A stretch of 24,041 nucleotides of DNA from a virus. The notes beneath the pieces were generated by a model that saw only the letters and a list, made by a program, of their open reading frames with translations, was not told where the DNA came from and made no database searches. Location: the IMG/VR virus record IMGVR_UViG_3300044730_001913, positions 1 through 24,041 of that record. The stretch is one strand, 5' to 3'. A program made the position numbers and the translations under genes. Shown here piece after piece: positions 6,695 to 15,193 of this stretch (positions within the stretch are counted from its first letter, which is position 1; every line of letters starts with the position of its first letter).

Positions 6695-9565
6695 ATGAGA
6701 AGACAAACTCCACACGGTGTGGAAGAAAATGTGTTACTCGGTAAAACTTATAGTATGATTGAACAACAAGAAATCAAAGAATTCTTGGAAGGTAATGACC
6801 CTGAAGAATTTATTGTTGCGGTAGAATTTGACTACGCTTCAGACTCCATCTTTAAAATTAAGGAAATTCCTGGTAAGGGAAAAGAAATCCGAAAGGATAC
6901 ATTCATAGCCTTTTGTTGGGTTGGTGACCTAAAAGGCCTAAATTTTTACAACAATTCCAAAGCGCATCAAAAGGAAGCTATGTCCCAACACGGTATTGTG
7001 ATTGAGAAATTAGATACTCACGGTGATGAAAGAATGGAGAAAGGTTTGACCTTTATGGTCAAATGTTTGAAAGGTTATAGAAGTCTCATTCAATTTTTCA
7101 GAGATGGTGGTGCAGACCCTTGGGGTGAGAAATATAAAGATAAAATTATGATTTTACCCCCCGTTGAGCAATACTTTATTGCGAAACAAAAACGTCTTTT
7201 CAAGGGGTTTGAGGATTACGACGATGTAAGCCGTTTGGTATATGACTTAGAAACAACGTCATTAGAACCTAAGGACGGTCGAATCTTTATGATTGGAATT
7301 CGTACTAATAAAGGATACAATAAAATCATCGAATGTATTAATGAAGAGGATGAAAAAAAGGGTATTATCGAGTTTTTTAATGTGATTAATGAATTAAAAC
7401 CTAGTATTATTGGTGGATATAATTCGGCAAACTTTGACTGGTATTGGATTCACGAAAGATGTAAAATTTTAGGTATCAATATCAAAAAGGTCTGTAAATC
7501 ACTTCACCCTGAACATTCTATTACCCAAAAGAAAAATATGTTGAAACTTGCGAACGAAGTTGAGGACTTCATACAAACTTCAATTTGGGGTTATAACGTT
7601 ATTGATATTATTCACGCTGTAAGACGTGCACAGGCAATCAACTCATCAATCAAATCTGCGGGTTTGAAATACATTGCAGAATATACAAACGTTAAAGAAC
7701 CAGACCGAGTTTATATTGGACACGATTCAATAGGTAAAATGTATCAGGAAAAAAAAGAATATTGGTTAAACCTAAAAAATGGTGAATATAGAAAAAAAGG
7801 AGACTTTGTTGATTTAGATAAAAAATTTCCAGACACCTATATATTATCCAATGGTGCCGAGTTAGTAGAAAGATACCTACAAGATGACTTAGAAGAAACT
7901 CTCAAGGTTGACAAAGAATTCAATCAGGCATCATTTTTACTTGCATCTATGATTCCTACTACCTATGAGAGAGTGTCCACTATGGGGACCGCGACTTTGT
8001 GGAAAATGTTGATGTTGGCTTGGAGTTATAAACACAACCTTGCAATTCCTGTTAAACAAACAAAGACGGATTTTGTTGGTGGTTTGTCACGTCTTCTTAA
8101 GGTTGGGTATTCAAAGAATGTTTTGAAACTCGACTTTTCATCTCTGTATCCATCAATTCAGTTAGTTCACGATGTGTTTCCTCAATGTGATGTGACAGGT
8201 GCGATGAAAGGAATGTTGAAGTACTTCCGTGACACTCGTATTATGTACAAACAGTTGGCGGAACAAAATGAAAAAACAAACCCCCACTTAGCAGCAACAT
8301 ACAATAACAAACAGTTACCAATTAAAATCTTTATTAACTCGATGTTTGGTGCATTGTCGGCTCCTCAGGTATTTGCTTGGGGTGATATGTATATGGGTGA
8401 ACAAATTACCTGTACAGGTCGACAATACCTACGTCAGATGATTAAGTTCTTTATGACTCGAGGTTATATTCCACTTGTGATGGATACTGACGGTGTTAAC
8501 TTCTCTTCTCCTGACGATATTAATTCTCACAGATATGTCGGAAAGGGATTAAATTGGAAAGTTAAAGAGGGGAAAGTTTATGAAGGTGCCGAAGCCGATG
8601 TTGCTGAATACAATGATATCTTTATGAGGGGAGAAATGGCACTTGACACTGATGGTATATGGCCATCCTGTATCAATATTGCTCGTAAAAACTATGCGCT
8701 TCTTACAGATAAGGGTAAAATTAAATTAGTTGGTAACACTATCAAATCAAAGAGATTACCAGGTTATATCGAGGAGTTTCTTGACAAAGGAATAAAATTA
8801 TTATTACAGGGTAATGGTAAAGAATTTGTTGAATATTACTATCAATACATAGACATAATTTATAATCAACAAATACCATTAGCTAAAATTGCACAAAAAG
8901 CTAAGGTGAAACAAACACTTGATGATTATAAAAAAAGGTGTACACAGAAAACAAAAGCGGGTTCATTAATGTCACGTCAAGCTCATATGGAATTGGCTAT
9001 TACACACAAGATGAACGTTAATTTGGGTGATTTGATTATGTATGTCAATAACGGTGCAAAGGCATCCCACGGGGATGTACAAAAAGTTGGTAAACTAAAA
9101 AGTGGTTGGAGAAAAGAAGATTCAGAATATTACGAAAATCATTTTGGACAACTTCCCCCTGACAACTTAGAATCTATAATCAGATTAAATTGTTACATAT
9201 TGGAACCAGATGATTTGGAAAATAATCCCAATATGACCGGACCTTACAATGTTCCTCGAGCAATTACAACATTTAATAAACGAATTGAGCCTTTGATGGT
9301 GGTTTTTAAAGAAGATGTAAGAAATGCTCTGTTAGTTGACAAACCTGAAGACAGGGGTTTATTTACAGGAACTCAATGTGAGTTAATCAACGGTCTACCA
9401 CTTGGTAATGGTGACCAAGATGAACTTGATGAGGTTATGAATATGTCAGAAGGTGAAGTTTCTTATTGGAATAAACGAGGTTTATCCCCAAATTATATGT
9501 ATGATTTGGCGGAAGAAGGTTGGGAGCAGTATATTTACAGTTATGAAGTTGAAACACATAGTTGA
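6695..9565 (+). CDS. 43: DNA polymerase, family B (T4 gp43-like)
   Basis: A 956-residue replicative polymerase with 3'-5' exonuclease (T4 gp43 is 898). Exonuclease motifs: ExoI Y-D184-L-E186, ExoII GGYNSANFDW (D248), ExoIII Y394-L-Q-D-D398. Polymerase motifs: A D480-FSSLYPSI, B K544-IFINSMFG, C D597-T-D599 in VMDTDGV, then a K-x-Y motif in ARKNYALL (about 663-670). All catalytic residues are present. The N-terminal ~175 residues correspond to the family's N-terminal domain. The start at 6695 is the first ATG after the promoter; M21 (6755) is an alternative that would leave a ~60-nt leader. It is one of two genes here with host-like rather than late-like upstream signals, fitting early expression. 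The 3' end overlaps the next gene. Confidence 0.96.
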   Translation: MRRQTPHGVEENVLLGKTYSMIEQQEIKEFLEGNDPEEFIVAVEFDYASDSIFKIKEIPGKGKEIRKDTFIAFCWVGDLKGLNFYNNSKAHQKEAMSQHGIVIEKLDTHGDERMEKGLTFMVKCLKGYRSLIQFFRDGGADPWGEKYKDKIMILPPVEQYFIAKQKRLFKGFEDYDDVSRLVYDLETTSLEPKDGRIFMIGIRTNKGYNKIIECINEEDEKKGIIEFFNVINELKPSIIGGYNSANFDWYWIHERCKILGINIKKVCKSLHPEHSITQKKNMLKLANEVEDFIQTSIWGYNVIDIIHAVRRAQAINSSIKSAGLKYIAEYTNVKEPDRVYIGHDSIGKMYQEKKEYWLNLKNGEYRKKGDFVDLDKKFPDTYILSNGAELVERYLQDDLEETLKVDKEFNQASFLLASMIPTTYERVSTMGTATLWKMLMLAWSYKHNLAIPVKQTKTDFVGGLSRLLKVGYSKNVLKLDFSSLYPSIQLVHDVFPQCDVTGAMKGMLKYFRDTRIMYKQLAEQNEKTNPHLAATYNNKQLPIKIFINSMFGALSAPQVFAWGDMYMGEQITCTGRQYLRQMIKFFMTRGYIPLVMDTDGVNFSSPDDINSHRYVGKGLNWKVKEGKVYEGAEADVAEYNDIFMRGEMALDTDGIWPSCINIARKNYALLTDKGKIKLVGNTIKSKRLPGYIEEFLDKGIKLLLQGNGKEFVEYYYQYIDIIYNQQIPLAKIAQKAKVKQTLDDYKKRCTQKTKAGSLMSRQAHMELAITHKMNVNLGDLIMYVNNGAKASHGDVQKVGKLKSGWRKEDSEYYENHFGQLPPDNLESIIRLNCYILEPDDLENNPNMTGPYNVPRAITTFNKRIEPLMVVFKEDVRNALLVDKPEDRGLFTGTQCELINGLPLGNGDQDELDEVMNMSEGEVSYWNKRGLSPNYMYDLAEEGWEQYIYSYEVETHS

Positions 9566-9830
9566 TTTTAGTGTTAACAATCCCGACGCCAATTTTTGGT
9601 TAATCCGTAAAGGTGGTGAAACTACTGTTGGAAGACCCACTCGTGAATTTTCTCCTGAACATATTGGGGTTACTGTTACACGTCCTGATTTGGTTTTACC
9701 CGACTATCTTTACTATGTGTTTGAATATCTTGCAAACCAAGGTAAGATTGCTGAGTTATCTCACGGAACAACAGGATTGAAGAATATTAAAATTCGTGAA
9801 TTAGAGAATATCTCTATTACGAATTCTTAA
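9543..9830 (+). CDS. Small protein resembling a type I restriction specificity (HsdS) target-recognition domain
   Basis: I place the start at ATG 9543 (95 residues, MKLKHIVDFSVNN), which overlaps the polymerase end by 23 bases; a longer frame from 9453 would lie inside the polymerase. The C-terminal half, with LPDYLYYVFEYL followed by LSHGTTGLKNIKIRELENIS, matches the end of HsdS target-recognition domains (pattern: Y/F-L-Y-Y, then S-x-G-T-T-G-x-K-N-I, then L-x-x-I-x-I). At 95 residues it is far shorter than HsdS and lacks the usual P-P-L-x-E-Q and coiled-coil spacer, so it is not a complete specificity subunit. It may be a DNA-binding accessory of the polymerase or a decoy acting on host type I systems; both are guesses. 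The 3' end overlaps the convergent gene by 14 bases. Confidence 0.55.
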   Translation: MKLKHIVDFSVNNPDANFWLIRKGGETTVGRPTREFSPEHIGVTVTRPDLVLPDYLYYVFEYLANQGKIAELSHGTTGLKNIKIRELENISITNS

Positions 9831-10152
9831 GACCGTCAGATGATATAATATACCAATTTCCAGTCGCGTAACGAAACTCTACACAAGCTCCCCAACCTAA
9901 GTCAATTTCGTCGTAATTTTCATCAATTTTTCCGACATCAGGGATTATCAAAACTTTAGTTAAAGCTTTTATTACTGTGTGGTCTGTGGATAAACTATCA
10001 AGTCTAATTTTACAAAAAGGTGTTTCCCTTACAATTATACAGGCTTCACCGTGTGTTTCGTAGAATGACTCTGATACTATAGATAATTCTGAGGTATTGA
10101 TAACCTTACCCCCAATTATTCTTTGTGATGGTATACTTTTTAAAACTGCCAT
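9817..10152 (-). CDS. Small conserved-looking phage protein of unknown function
   Basis: A 111-residue protein beginning MAVLKSIPSQRI. It is mostly beta strands by pattern: LDSLSTDHTVIKALTKVLIIPD then GWGACVEFRYATGNWYIISSDG, the last part being typical of a small beta-barrel strand pair ('G.cv.f.y....WyI.ssdg'), seen in small decoration or fibre-associated phage proteins. It is the last gene of the minus block, 4 nt after the gp13-like gene, so it is probably co-transcribed and structural. I do not recognise a named family. Confidence 0.55.
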   Translation of the reverse strand: MAVLKSIPSQRIIGGKVINTSELSIVSESFYETHGEACIIVRETPFCKIRLDSLSTDHTVIKALTKVLIIPDVGKIDENYDEIDLGWGACVEFRYATGNWYIISSDGLKNS

Positions 10153-10156
10153 ATTT

Positions 10157-11275
10157 TTAAATTACGTAGATTTGACGAGGCATTGCTCTGTATTTCATTT
10201 GTTTGTTAAGATTTTCTGCGATGATTGCTTCTTTTTCCATTTGTTTTTCAGGACGAAGTCTTTCGAGACGCAATTTCAATTCTTCTTCTAATTTAGATTT
10301 TTCATCTTTAGATTCTGTTGCTAACGATGTATAGTCCATAATTAGTTCAGAATCGGGTGTTTTTAGATTACCCGAATACTTTCCTCTAACCCTTGCTAAA
10401 GTTTCTTTACAATAGGCGGTGAACCACCTACGAACCCATTGTTGTGCGGGTGTATTTAAGTCTTCCCAAGAAAGTTCCTCAATTGGAACATCGGATGGTA
10501 ATTTAATAACATCGGGATTATCTCTAAGACAAGATTTTCTACTGTCTCCATCAACATCGTAATACCAATACCAAACAGCATTCCCCTCATAACTTGAATA
10601 GGAATTCCAATTAAATCTACCACCAGGGGTATTATAAAGGTGAACTAATCTTTTTCCATCGGGTAACCCTGTAATTCTATATGTAAGGGAACCTCCCAAT
10701 ATTCTATTAAGAATATTGGCTTCTTGATATCTAATTAAATAATCAAAACCACTTAACATAAAGTACGAACCTGTATTGCCAAATTGTGCAAATCCAGCCT
10801 GATTGGCACCTAATCCTAAACCACCAAAACCAAAGTCGGTCGTACCCATAATAGCTAAATTTTGAAATGGTTGGTTGGAAAACCATAGAAGTTCGTTAAC
10901 CTCACGACCAGCAGGGATTTCGTATGTTTGAACACCACCACTTAAGATAAAATAATCTTTTTTCAATGTCCAAGGTCCTACAGTTTGTAAACCTACAATT
11001 TTTGAATATGCGTAAGAGTATTGGTCTTCTAAGTTAAATGTTCTTGTTATAAGAGCATTTGCGACAGACTTTTCACTCATATTCAGGTTAACTAAGTTAA
11101 CCCATTGAGATTCAATTAACCAATCTAAAACATATTGTTCGTAATCTTGAATTGATAATTCCATCAGAGAATCCATCATTTCATCTTCCAATTCTACACT
11201 ACGTAATGGTGCACCTAATTGGTGTTTGATTCGTGTATAGATTTTACTTCTTTCTGGTTCAGGTATTGCTGACAT
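10157..11275 (-). CDS. 13: Neck protein, T4 gp13-like
   Basis: A 372-residue protein (T4 gp13 is about 309). The N-terminus IKHQLGAPLRSVELEDEMM with the following helix resembles gp13-type neck proteins ('LG.P...VEL.dE.....' ). YEIPAGREVNELLWF (about 117-131), a YFMLSGFDYLIRYQE helix and the C-terminal WVRRWFTAYCKETLARVRGKYSG helix also fit that family's order. The last ~60 residues are charged and helical. gp13 helps join the filled head to the tail. Here it lies on the minus strand, away from the gp14-like gene at 14678. Assignment is by remembered pattern, so moderate. Confidence 0.6.
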   Translation of the reverse strand: MSAIPEPERSKIYTRIKHQLGAPLRSVELEDEMMDSLMELSIQDYEQYVLDWLIESQWVNLVNLNMSEKSVANALITRTFNLEDQYSYAYSKIVGLQTVGPWTLKKDYFILSGGVQTYEIPAGREVNELLWFSNQPFQNLAIMGTTDFGFGGLGLGANQAGFAQFGNTGSYFMLSGFDYLIRYQEANILNRILGGSLTYRITGLPDGKRLVHLYNTPGGRFNWNSYSSYEGNAVWYWYYDVDGDSRKSCLRDNPDVIKLPSDVPIEELSWEDLNTPAQQWVRRWFTAYCKETLARVRGKYSGNLKTPDSELIMDYTSLATESKDEKSKLEEELKLRLERLRPEKQMEKEAIIAENLNKQMKYRAMPRQIYVI

Positions 11276-11279
11276 ACCT

Positions 11280-11286
11280 ATAAATA
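11280..11286 (-). promoter_or_regulatory. TATTTAT motif, candidate late promoter element
   Basis: On the minus strand CTATTTATA ends 4 nt before the ATG of the gp13-like gene. The spacing is too short for a normal leader, so leaderless transcription or a non-promoter role must be considered. Confidence 0.3.
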
Positions 11287-11293
11287 GTTAGTA

Positions 11294-12832
11294 TCAACCT
11301 AAATTGTAAATCATCGCGTTTTCGTCAAAAACGTAATTACCCATAACAACATTACCAGTGTTTTCAAAAATCACAACTTTTTTTCGTTGTAAGTTAACAA
11401 ACACCATCCAATCTATGTTCGGGTATTTTACAGTGTCGCCAGCACCTGTTACGACAACTTTACCCTCTGAAGGTATTAGTTCCATAAAACCTTTAACTTG
11501 TGCTTTTTTTGTATTACCACCAATCGTGATTTCCAAATCAATTTTTTTGAATGCGTCTTCTTTAGACCCTAATCGACCAACTTTGTTTACAACAGATTCG
11601 GGTAAATTTACCGAAATAATTTTTTTTGCATAATCTTCGCGGTCTTCACCTATTTGATGTTTTTTTGTTAGAACATCAAAAATATTTTTGAAAATTGCAC
11701 TCTTTGGGTCAAAAATCCTGTCACTATATTTTTCGATATAATTGAGCATTCTTTTTATTTCTTTTTCTTGATTTGCGGGAGTTGTGAAAAAATTGAGTTC
11801 TTCTATATCTTGTGATTTCAAAACTCTATTCATATCTTTTACAAAAAAACAAAGAACTGAAAAATTTGTGTCTAGCTTATTAATAATTGACCTCCCTTTT
11901 TCATCACTTGGAAATATTTCTAATTCATAAATTCCTGACATTTCATCTTTTGTCGCAGGTTTCCAATTACTTTCGAATGTGTCTTTAAGAATTTTTCTTA
12001 TACCGTTGGAATATATGTTTTTTATTGCTTTGTTTTGTATTAACATCCTGTAAAATTCTTTTTCCCCTGATGTACAAAAAGATGACTTAGATTCATTAAT
12101 CAAATGTTTTAGAGATTGTTCCTGAATCAGATTAGATTCGGTTTTCATTTTGTACATATCCTCAACAAATTTCCAGTTTACAACTGTCCAAAAGTTTTTA
12201 ATATATTCATCTCGTCTATTTTTGTATTTTAAATAATAAGCGTGTTCCCAAACGTCCAAACCTAAAAGAGGAAATCCCCCATCTTCAATTACATTCATCA
12301 GCGGATTATCCTGATTCGGTGTCGACATAATTTTGAGTGTCCCCTTTTTGGTCAGAACAACCCAAACCCAACCAGAACCAAATCTTTCGGTTGCTATTTT
12401 GGAAAATTCTTTTTTGAATTTATCTATTGAGGTGAAGTCTTTGATAATTCTTGATTTCATCTCAGGACCTATCTCAATCTCTTCAGGAGACAACATATTC
12501 CAAAACAGCGCGTGGTTGAATGCTCCTCCGGCATTGTTACGAACAGATTTTGGGAATCTAGAAATGTTTCTAATAATCTTTTCTAAATCGTCGTCACCTT
12601 TTCTTTTTTGAATTAATTTGTTGAGTTTGTTGACGTACCCTTTGTAATGTTTGTTATAATGAACATTCATTGTTTCTGGGTCGATAAATCTTTTCAGGGC
12701 TGAATACGAGTAAGGTAATTTTTCAATTCCGATTTTTTTCATTTCGGATAATAAACCTTTCACCTCTTCTTTCTTTTTTTCTTGTAGAATCTCTTTCTCT
12801 ACTTTTTGTATTGATTCTTGTAGATGTTGCAT
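11294..12832 (-). CDS. Mn-type superoxide dismutase domain fused to an uncharacterised C-terminal (possibly nuclease-like) domain
   Basis: A 512-residue protein. Residues 1-34 form a charged helical N-terminus. Residues about 37-228 are a Fe/Mn superoxide dismutase: LPYSYSALKRFIDPETM, metal ligands H58 (VHYNKHY), H107 (FNHALFW), D193 and H197 (GLDVWEHAYYLKYKNRR), plus FGSGWVWVVL. The Gln in PNQDNPL (Q174) and the AGG before FNH point to the Mn subtype. Residues about 245-512 are a separate domain. Within it, D432-L-E434 followed by Q445-V-K447 and a hydrophobic strand (IDWMVFVNL) recall a PD-(D/E)XK nuclease core, but this is inference. Phage SODs are unusual and this fusion is longer than any stand-alone SOD (about 200 residues). 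It lies 18 nt before the gp13-like gene and is preceded by a late-type motif, so it may be packaged or made late. Confidence 0.8.
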   Translation of the reverse strand: MQHLQESIQKVEKEILQEKKKEEVKGLLSEMKKIGIEKLPYSYSALKRFIDPETMNVHYNKHYKGYVNKLNKLIQKRKGDDDLEKIIRNISRFPKSVRNNAGGAFNHALFWNMLSPEEIEIGPEMKSRIIKDFTSIDKFKKEFSKIATERFGSGWVWVVLTKKGTLKIMSTPNQDNPLMNVIEDGGFPLLGLDVWEHAYYLKYKNRRDEYIKNFWTVVNWKFVEDMYKMKTESNLIQEQSLKHLINESKSSFCTSGEKEFYRMLIQNKAIKNIYSNGIRKILKDTFESNWKPATKDEMSGIYELEIFPSDEKGRSIINKLDTNFSVLCFFVKDMNRVLKSQDIEELNFFTTPANQEKEIKRMLNYIEKYSDRIFDPKSAIFKNIFDVLTKKHQIGEDREDYAKKIISVNLPESVVNKVGRLGSKEDAFKKIDLEITIGGNTKKAQVKGFMELIPSEGKVVVTGAGDTVKYPNIDWMVFVNLQRKKVVIFENTGNVVMGNYVFDENAMIYNLG

Positions 12833-12849
12833 ATTAAAGGTATTTCCTT

Positions 12850-12856
12850 ATAAATA
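12850..12856 (-). promoter_or_regulatory. TATTTAT motif, candidate late promoter element
   Basis: On the minus strand TTATTTATA lies 17 nt before the ATG of the SOD-fusion gene, in the 39-nt gap after the helicase gene. Confidence 0.35.
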
Positions 12857-12871
12857 ACAGGAACATACTCT

Positions 12872-14617
12872 TTATCTTTGTTTGTTAATTAGTTTCAAAA
12901 TTTCTTCAACAACATTTGTCTCATCTTGTTGGATATCACCCATCACAGTTCCAATAATTTTTTTCTTGGCATTTAATATATCGTAGATAATACCTTCGAT
13001 TGTATTTTCAAAAATCGGGTAATATACTAACACATTATTTTTTTGTCCGTAACGGTATGCTCGGTCTTCTGATTGTGAGTGGTCTGATGGTAGGAATGAC
13101 AAATCGTTCATAATAACAGCTTCAGCTGCGGTTAAAGTAATACCAACACCGGCTGCTTTTATATTTCCTACAAATACTTTGACTTTTTCATCTTCTTGGA
13201 ATCTATCCACAGAATCTTGTCTTTGTATTTTGGACATTGAACCATCCAATCTAACCGCTGCTTTACCAAAATGTTCACATATTGTTTCTAAAGATTTTGT
13301 AAAATTACAAAAAATAATAACTTTTTTTCCCTGTTCTATAATGTTTTCGGCAAGTTCGATTGTGTGAGATGTTTTTTCTTCAGCAAGAACTTGTCTAACT
13401 TGTGTTAATTTTGTGAACTGAAGAGAGAGGTTTTTACTTTCATCAGGGTTTTTTTCATACCAATTGAAATAATCTCCCATCAATTCTTCGTAAACTTTTG
13501 ATTTTAATCTTAAGTAAACTGGTGTAATAATTTTATCTGGTAAATCCAAAACGTCTTCTTTCAATCGCCTTAGTACCGTCGCTGAGGTTCTATCTCTTAA
13601 TTCTTCTAAATGGGAGGCTCCCATAACATTCCACACTTTCCGAGGTCCTACTTTGAATTGATATCCCGAACAGTACCGAACTACGTATGCCATCCAATTC
13701 TTCGCTACAGGTGAATCAACCAAAGATAAAAGGTTAAAATAATTAATTGGTCTTGAGGTCATTGGTGTTCCTGTAAGTAACCACAACCTTTCAACGTTTT
13801 TAACTAAATCATTGATTAATTTTGTTCTTTGGGCTTGAACATTTTGAATGTAGTGAGCTTCATCTATGATTACCAAATCAATATTTGAATTGAAAATTTT
13901 TGAATTTGTTTTGTCTTTAGGGTCGTGAAAGTTTTTGATGATGTCATAATTCATAATCAATATTTCTGCATCTTCAGAAAAATTTTTACCATCACAAACA
14001 AAAGTTTTTTTGTTTGAATACAACCAAAATTCTCTCTCCCAGTTTATTTTCAAAGATGCTGGACAAATAATTAAAATTTTCTTTGCGCCGGCTTCAAGCG
14101 CTGCAATAATGGTTGATGTTGTTTTACCCAATCCCATATCATCAGCTAAAATAAATTTTTTATTTTTTAACAGAGACTCTACCGCAATTTTTTGATGTTC
14201 TAAAGGAGGTCTATGTATGTATTTAGAATAGTCTATTTTTTCGATTTCAACTTTATTGTCTTTAATAATTGCGACTTTAGGTATCCATATGTCGTGTATT
14301 TCCTGATAATCACCAAATTTACCCCATATGTGATATGCCTTGTCAGTTTCAGATAAAAGTTTTTCAATCCAAATTTTTTCAGGAATTGTCATTAAGAATT
14401 TTTCATCAGCTAACTTCTGAGCAAAGTAAGAATCCAAAAGAACCCATTTACGAGCAACCTTAGGTACAACATCTTTATTTGTAAAAATGTAATCACACTG
14501 GCTCCTTGTTGGAAAAAATTTTGGGTTTTTTTCTAGTTTAGATTTTAGATTCAGGATGTAATTGTTTGCTCCCTGATATTCCTCCAAAATTTTTATAGCT
14601 TTGCTTTCTATAGTCAT
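12872..14617 (-). CDS. SNF2-family DNA helicase/translocase
   Basis: A 581-residue superfamily 2 ATPase of the SNF2/SMARCAL1-HepA type. Seen: LADDMGLGKTT (Walker A, 157-167), ILIICPASLKINWEREF (motif Ia), IDEAHYIQN (DEAH 252-255), LTGTPMTSRP (motif III, 281-290), KVIIFCNFTKSLETI (motif IV), GNIKAAGVGITLTAA (motif V) and QSEDRAYRYGQ (motif VI, 515-525). The first ~130 residues are an accessory domain not identified here. Starts upstream at TTG 14629 are possible but ATG 14617 (MTIESKAIKIL) is preferred. In phages such enzymes remodel forks and recombination intermediates, a job done in T4 by UvsW/Dda; this protein is SNF2-type and not a UvsW orthologue by motif. It is transcribed divergently from the gp14-like gene. 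Confidence 0.9.
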   Translation of the reverse strand: MTIESKAIKILEEYQGANNYILNLKSKLEKNPKFFPTRSQCDYIFTNKDVVPKVARKWVLLDSYFAQKLADEKFLMTIPEKIWIEKLLSETDKAYHIWGKFGDYQEIHDIWIPKVAIIKDNKVEIEKIDYSKYIHRPPLEHQKIAVESLLKNKKFILADDMGLGKTTSTIIAALEAGAKKILIICPASLKINWEREFWLYSNKKTFVCDGKNFSEDAEILIMNYDIIKNFHDPKDKTNSKIFNSNIDLVIIDEAHYIQNVQAQRTKLINDLVKNVERLWLLTGTPMTSRPINYFNLLSLVDSPVAKNWMAYVVRYCSGYQFKVGPRKVWNVMGASHLEELRDRTSATVLRRLKEDVLDLPDKIITPVYLRLKSKVYEELMGDYFNWYEKNPDESKNLSLQFTKLTQVRQVLAEEKTSHTIELAENIIEQGKKVIIFCNFTKSLETICEHFGKAAVRLDGSMSKIQRQDSVDRFQEDEKVKVFVGNIKAAGVGITLTAAEAVIMNDLSFLPSDHSQSEDRAYRYGQKNNVLVYYPIFENTIEGIIYDILNAKKKIIGTVMGDIQQDETNVVEEILKLINKQR

Positions 14618-14630
14618 AATCACTGACAAT

Positions 14631-14638
14631 CAGATATA
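14631..14638 (-). promoter_or_regulatory. Weak Bacteroidota-like -7 element for the helicase gene
   Basis: On the minus strand TATATCTG, one mismatch from TAnnTTTG, ends 13 nt before ATG 14617. No clear TTTG is found 19-21 nt upstream, so the call is weak. Confidence 0.2.
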
Positions 14639-14666
14639 CTTTACGTAATAATAATCAGAATATTGG

Positions 14667-14673
14667 TATTTAT
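14667..14673 (+). promoter_or_regulatory. TATTTAT motif, candidate late promoter element
   Basis: GTATTTATC ends 4 nt before ATG 14678 in the divergent gap between the helicase and gp14-like genes. Confidence 0.3.
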
Positions 14674-14677
14674 CAAT

Positions 14678-15193
14678 ATGACCGATAAACTAGTCCCCAT
14701 TACAAGACTTGGTAAATTTTTTGGTGGTGAAGATTATGCCTTAGATATTTCTATGGGTCAGGAGTGGCTCGAGGGAGATATGAATTTTACTGTTATACTT
14801 TACCGTATTGATAGATACAAAACAAGAAATGATGATGTATATGGTGAGGCTTTAGAAGGTGGAATTAATTTCTTGGCCCCTGTTGAAATTAAAGGTTTAG
14901 TACAAATTTTAGCCCCAACCGCAGGTTATTTGGGTGGAAGTAGAATAGAACAAAATGAACCAGGTAATATGAAGTTCTCTGTTTATCAATCTTATTTGAA
15001 TGAACTTGGTGTGGATATTATGATGGGTGATTACATAGGATATTATGAGACGGAAAGTAAAGTTAGATATTATTCTGTTGCAGATGATGGAAGGGTGGTT
15101 TCGGATAATAAACACACCTATGGTGGATATAAACCTTTTTACAGGACCATTATTGCTACTCCTGTAAACATAAATGAATTTGATGGTAACTAA
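14678..15193 (+). CDS. 14: Neck/head-completion protein, probably T4 gp14-like
   Basis: A 171-residue protein; ATG 14678 (MTDKLVPITRLG) is preferred over an upstream TTG at 14663 that lies before the TATTTAT motif. TRNDDVYGEAL (about 48-58) matches the 'DD.YGE' signature of gp14-type neck proteins, and the rest is a beta-rich module with MMGDYIGYYETES and YRTIIATPVNINEFDGN at the end, like stopper proteins. T4 gp14 is about 256 residues, so this is shorter. It sits right before the gp15-like gene, in T4 order, with a TAATG overlap. gp14 is thought to act with gp13 at the head-tail joint. Confidence 0.5.
   Translation: MTDKLVPITRLGKFFGGEDYALDISMGQEWLEGDMNFTVILYRIDRYKTRNDDVYGEALEGGINFLAPVEIKGLVQILAPTAGYLGGSRIEQNEPGNMKFSVYQSYLNELGVDIMMGDYIGYYETESKVRYYSVADDGRVVSDNKHTYGGYKPFYRTIIATPVNINEFDGN

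Noticed and set aside
9453-9542. N-terminal extension of the HsdS-like gene
   Set aside because: Overlaps the polymerase coding region in another frame; the HsdS-like similarity starts after ATG 9543.
12873-12880. Plus-strand TATCTTTG as a promoter
   Set aside because: It lies over the helicase stop codon on the other strand and no plus-strand gene follows it.
14618-14629. TTG start for the helicase
   Set aside because: Adds only four residues; ATG 14617 is simpler and keeps a normal distance from the weak -7 element.
14663-14677. TTG start for the gp14-like gene
   Set aside because: It precedes the TATTTAT motif; ATG 14678 begins the recognisable protein.
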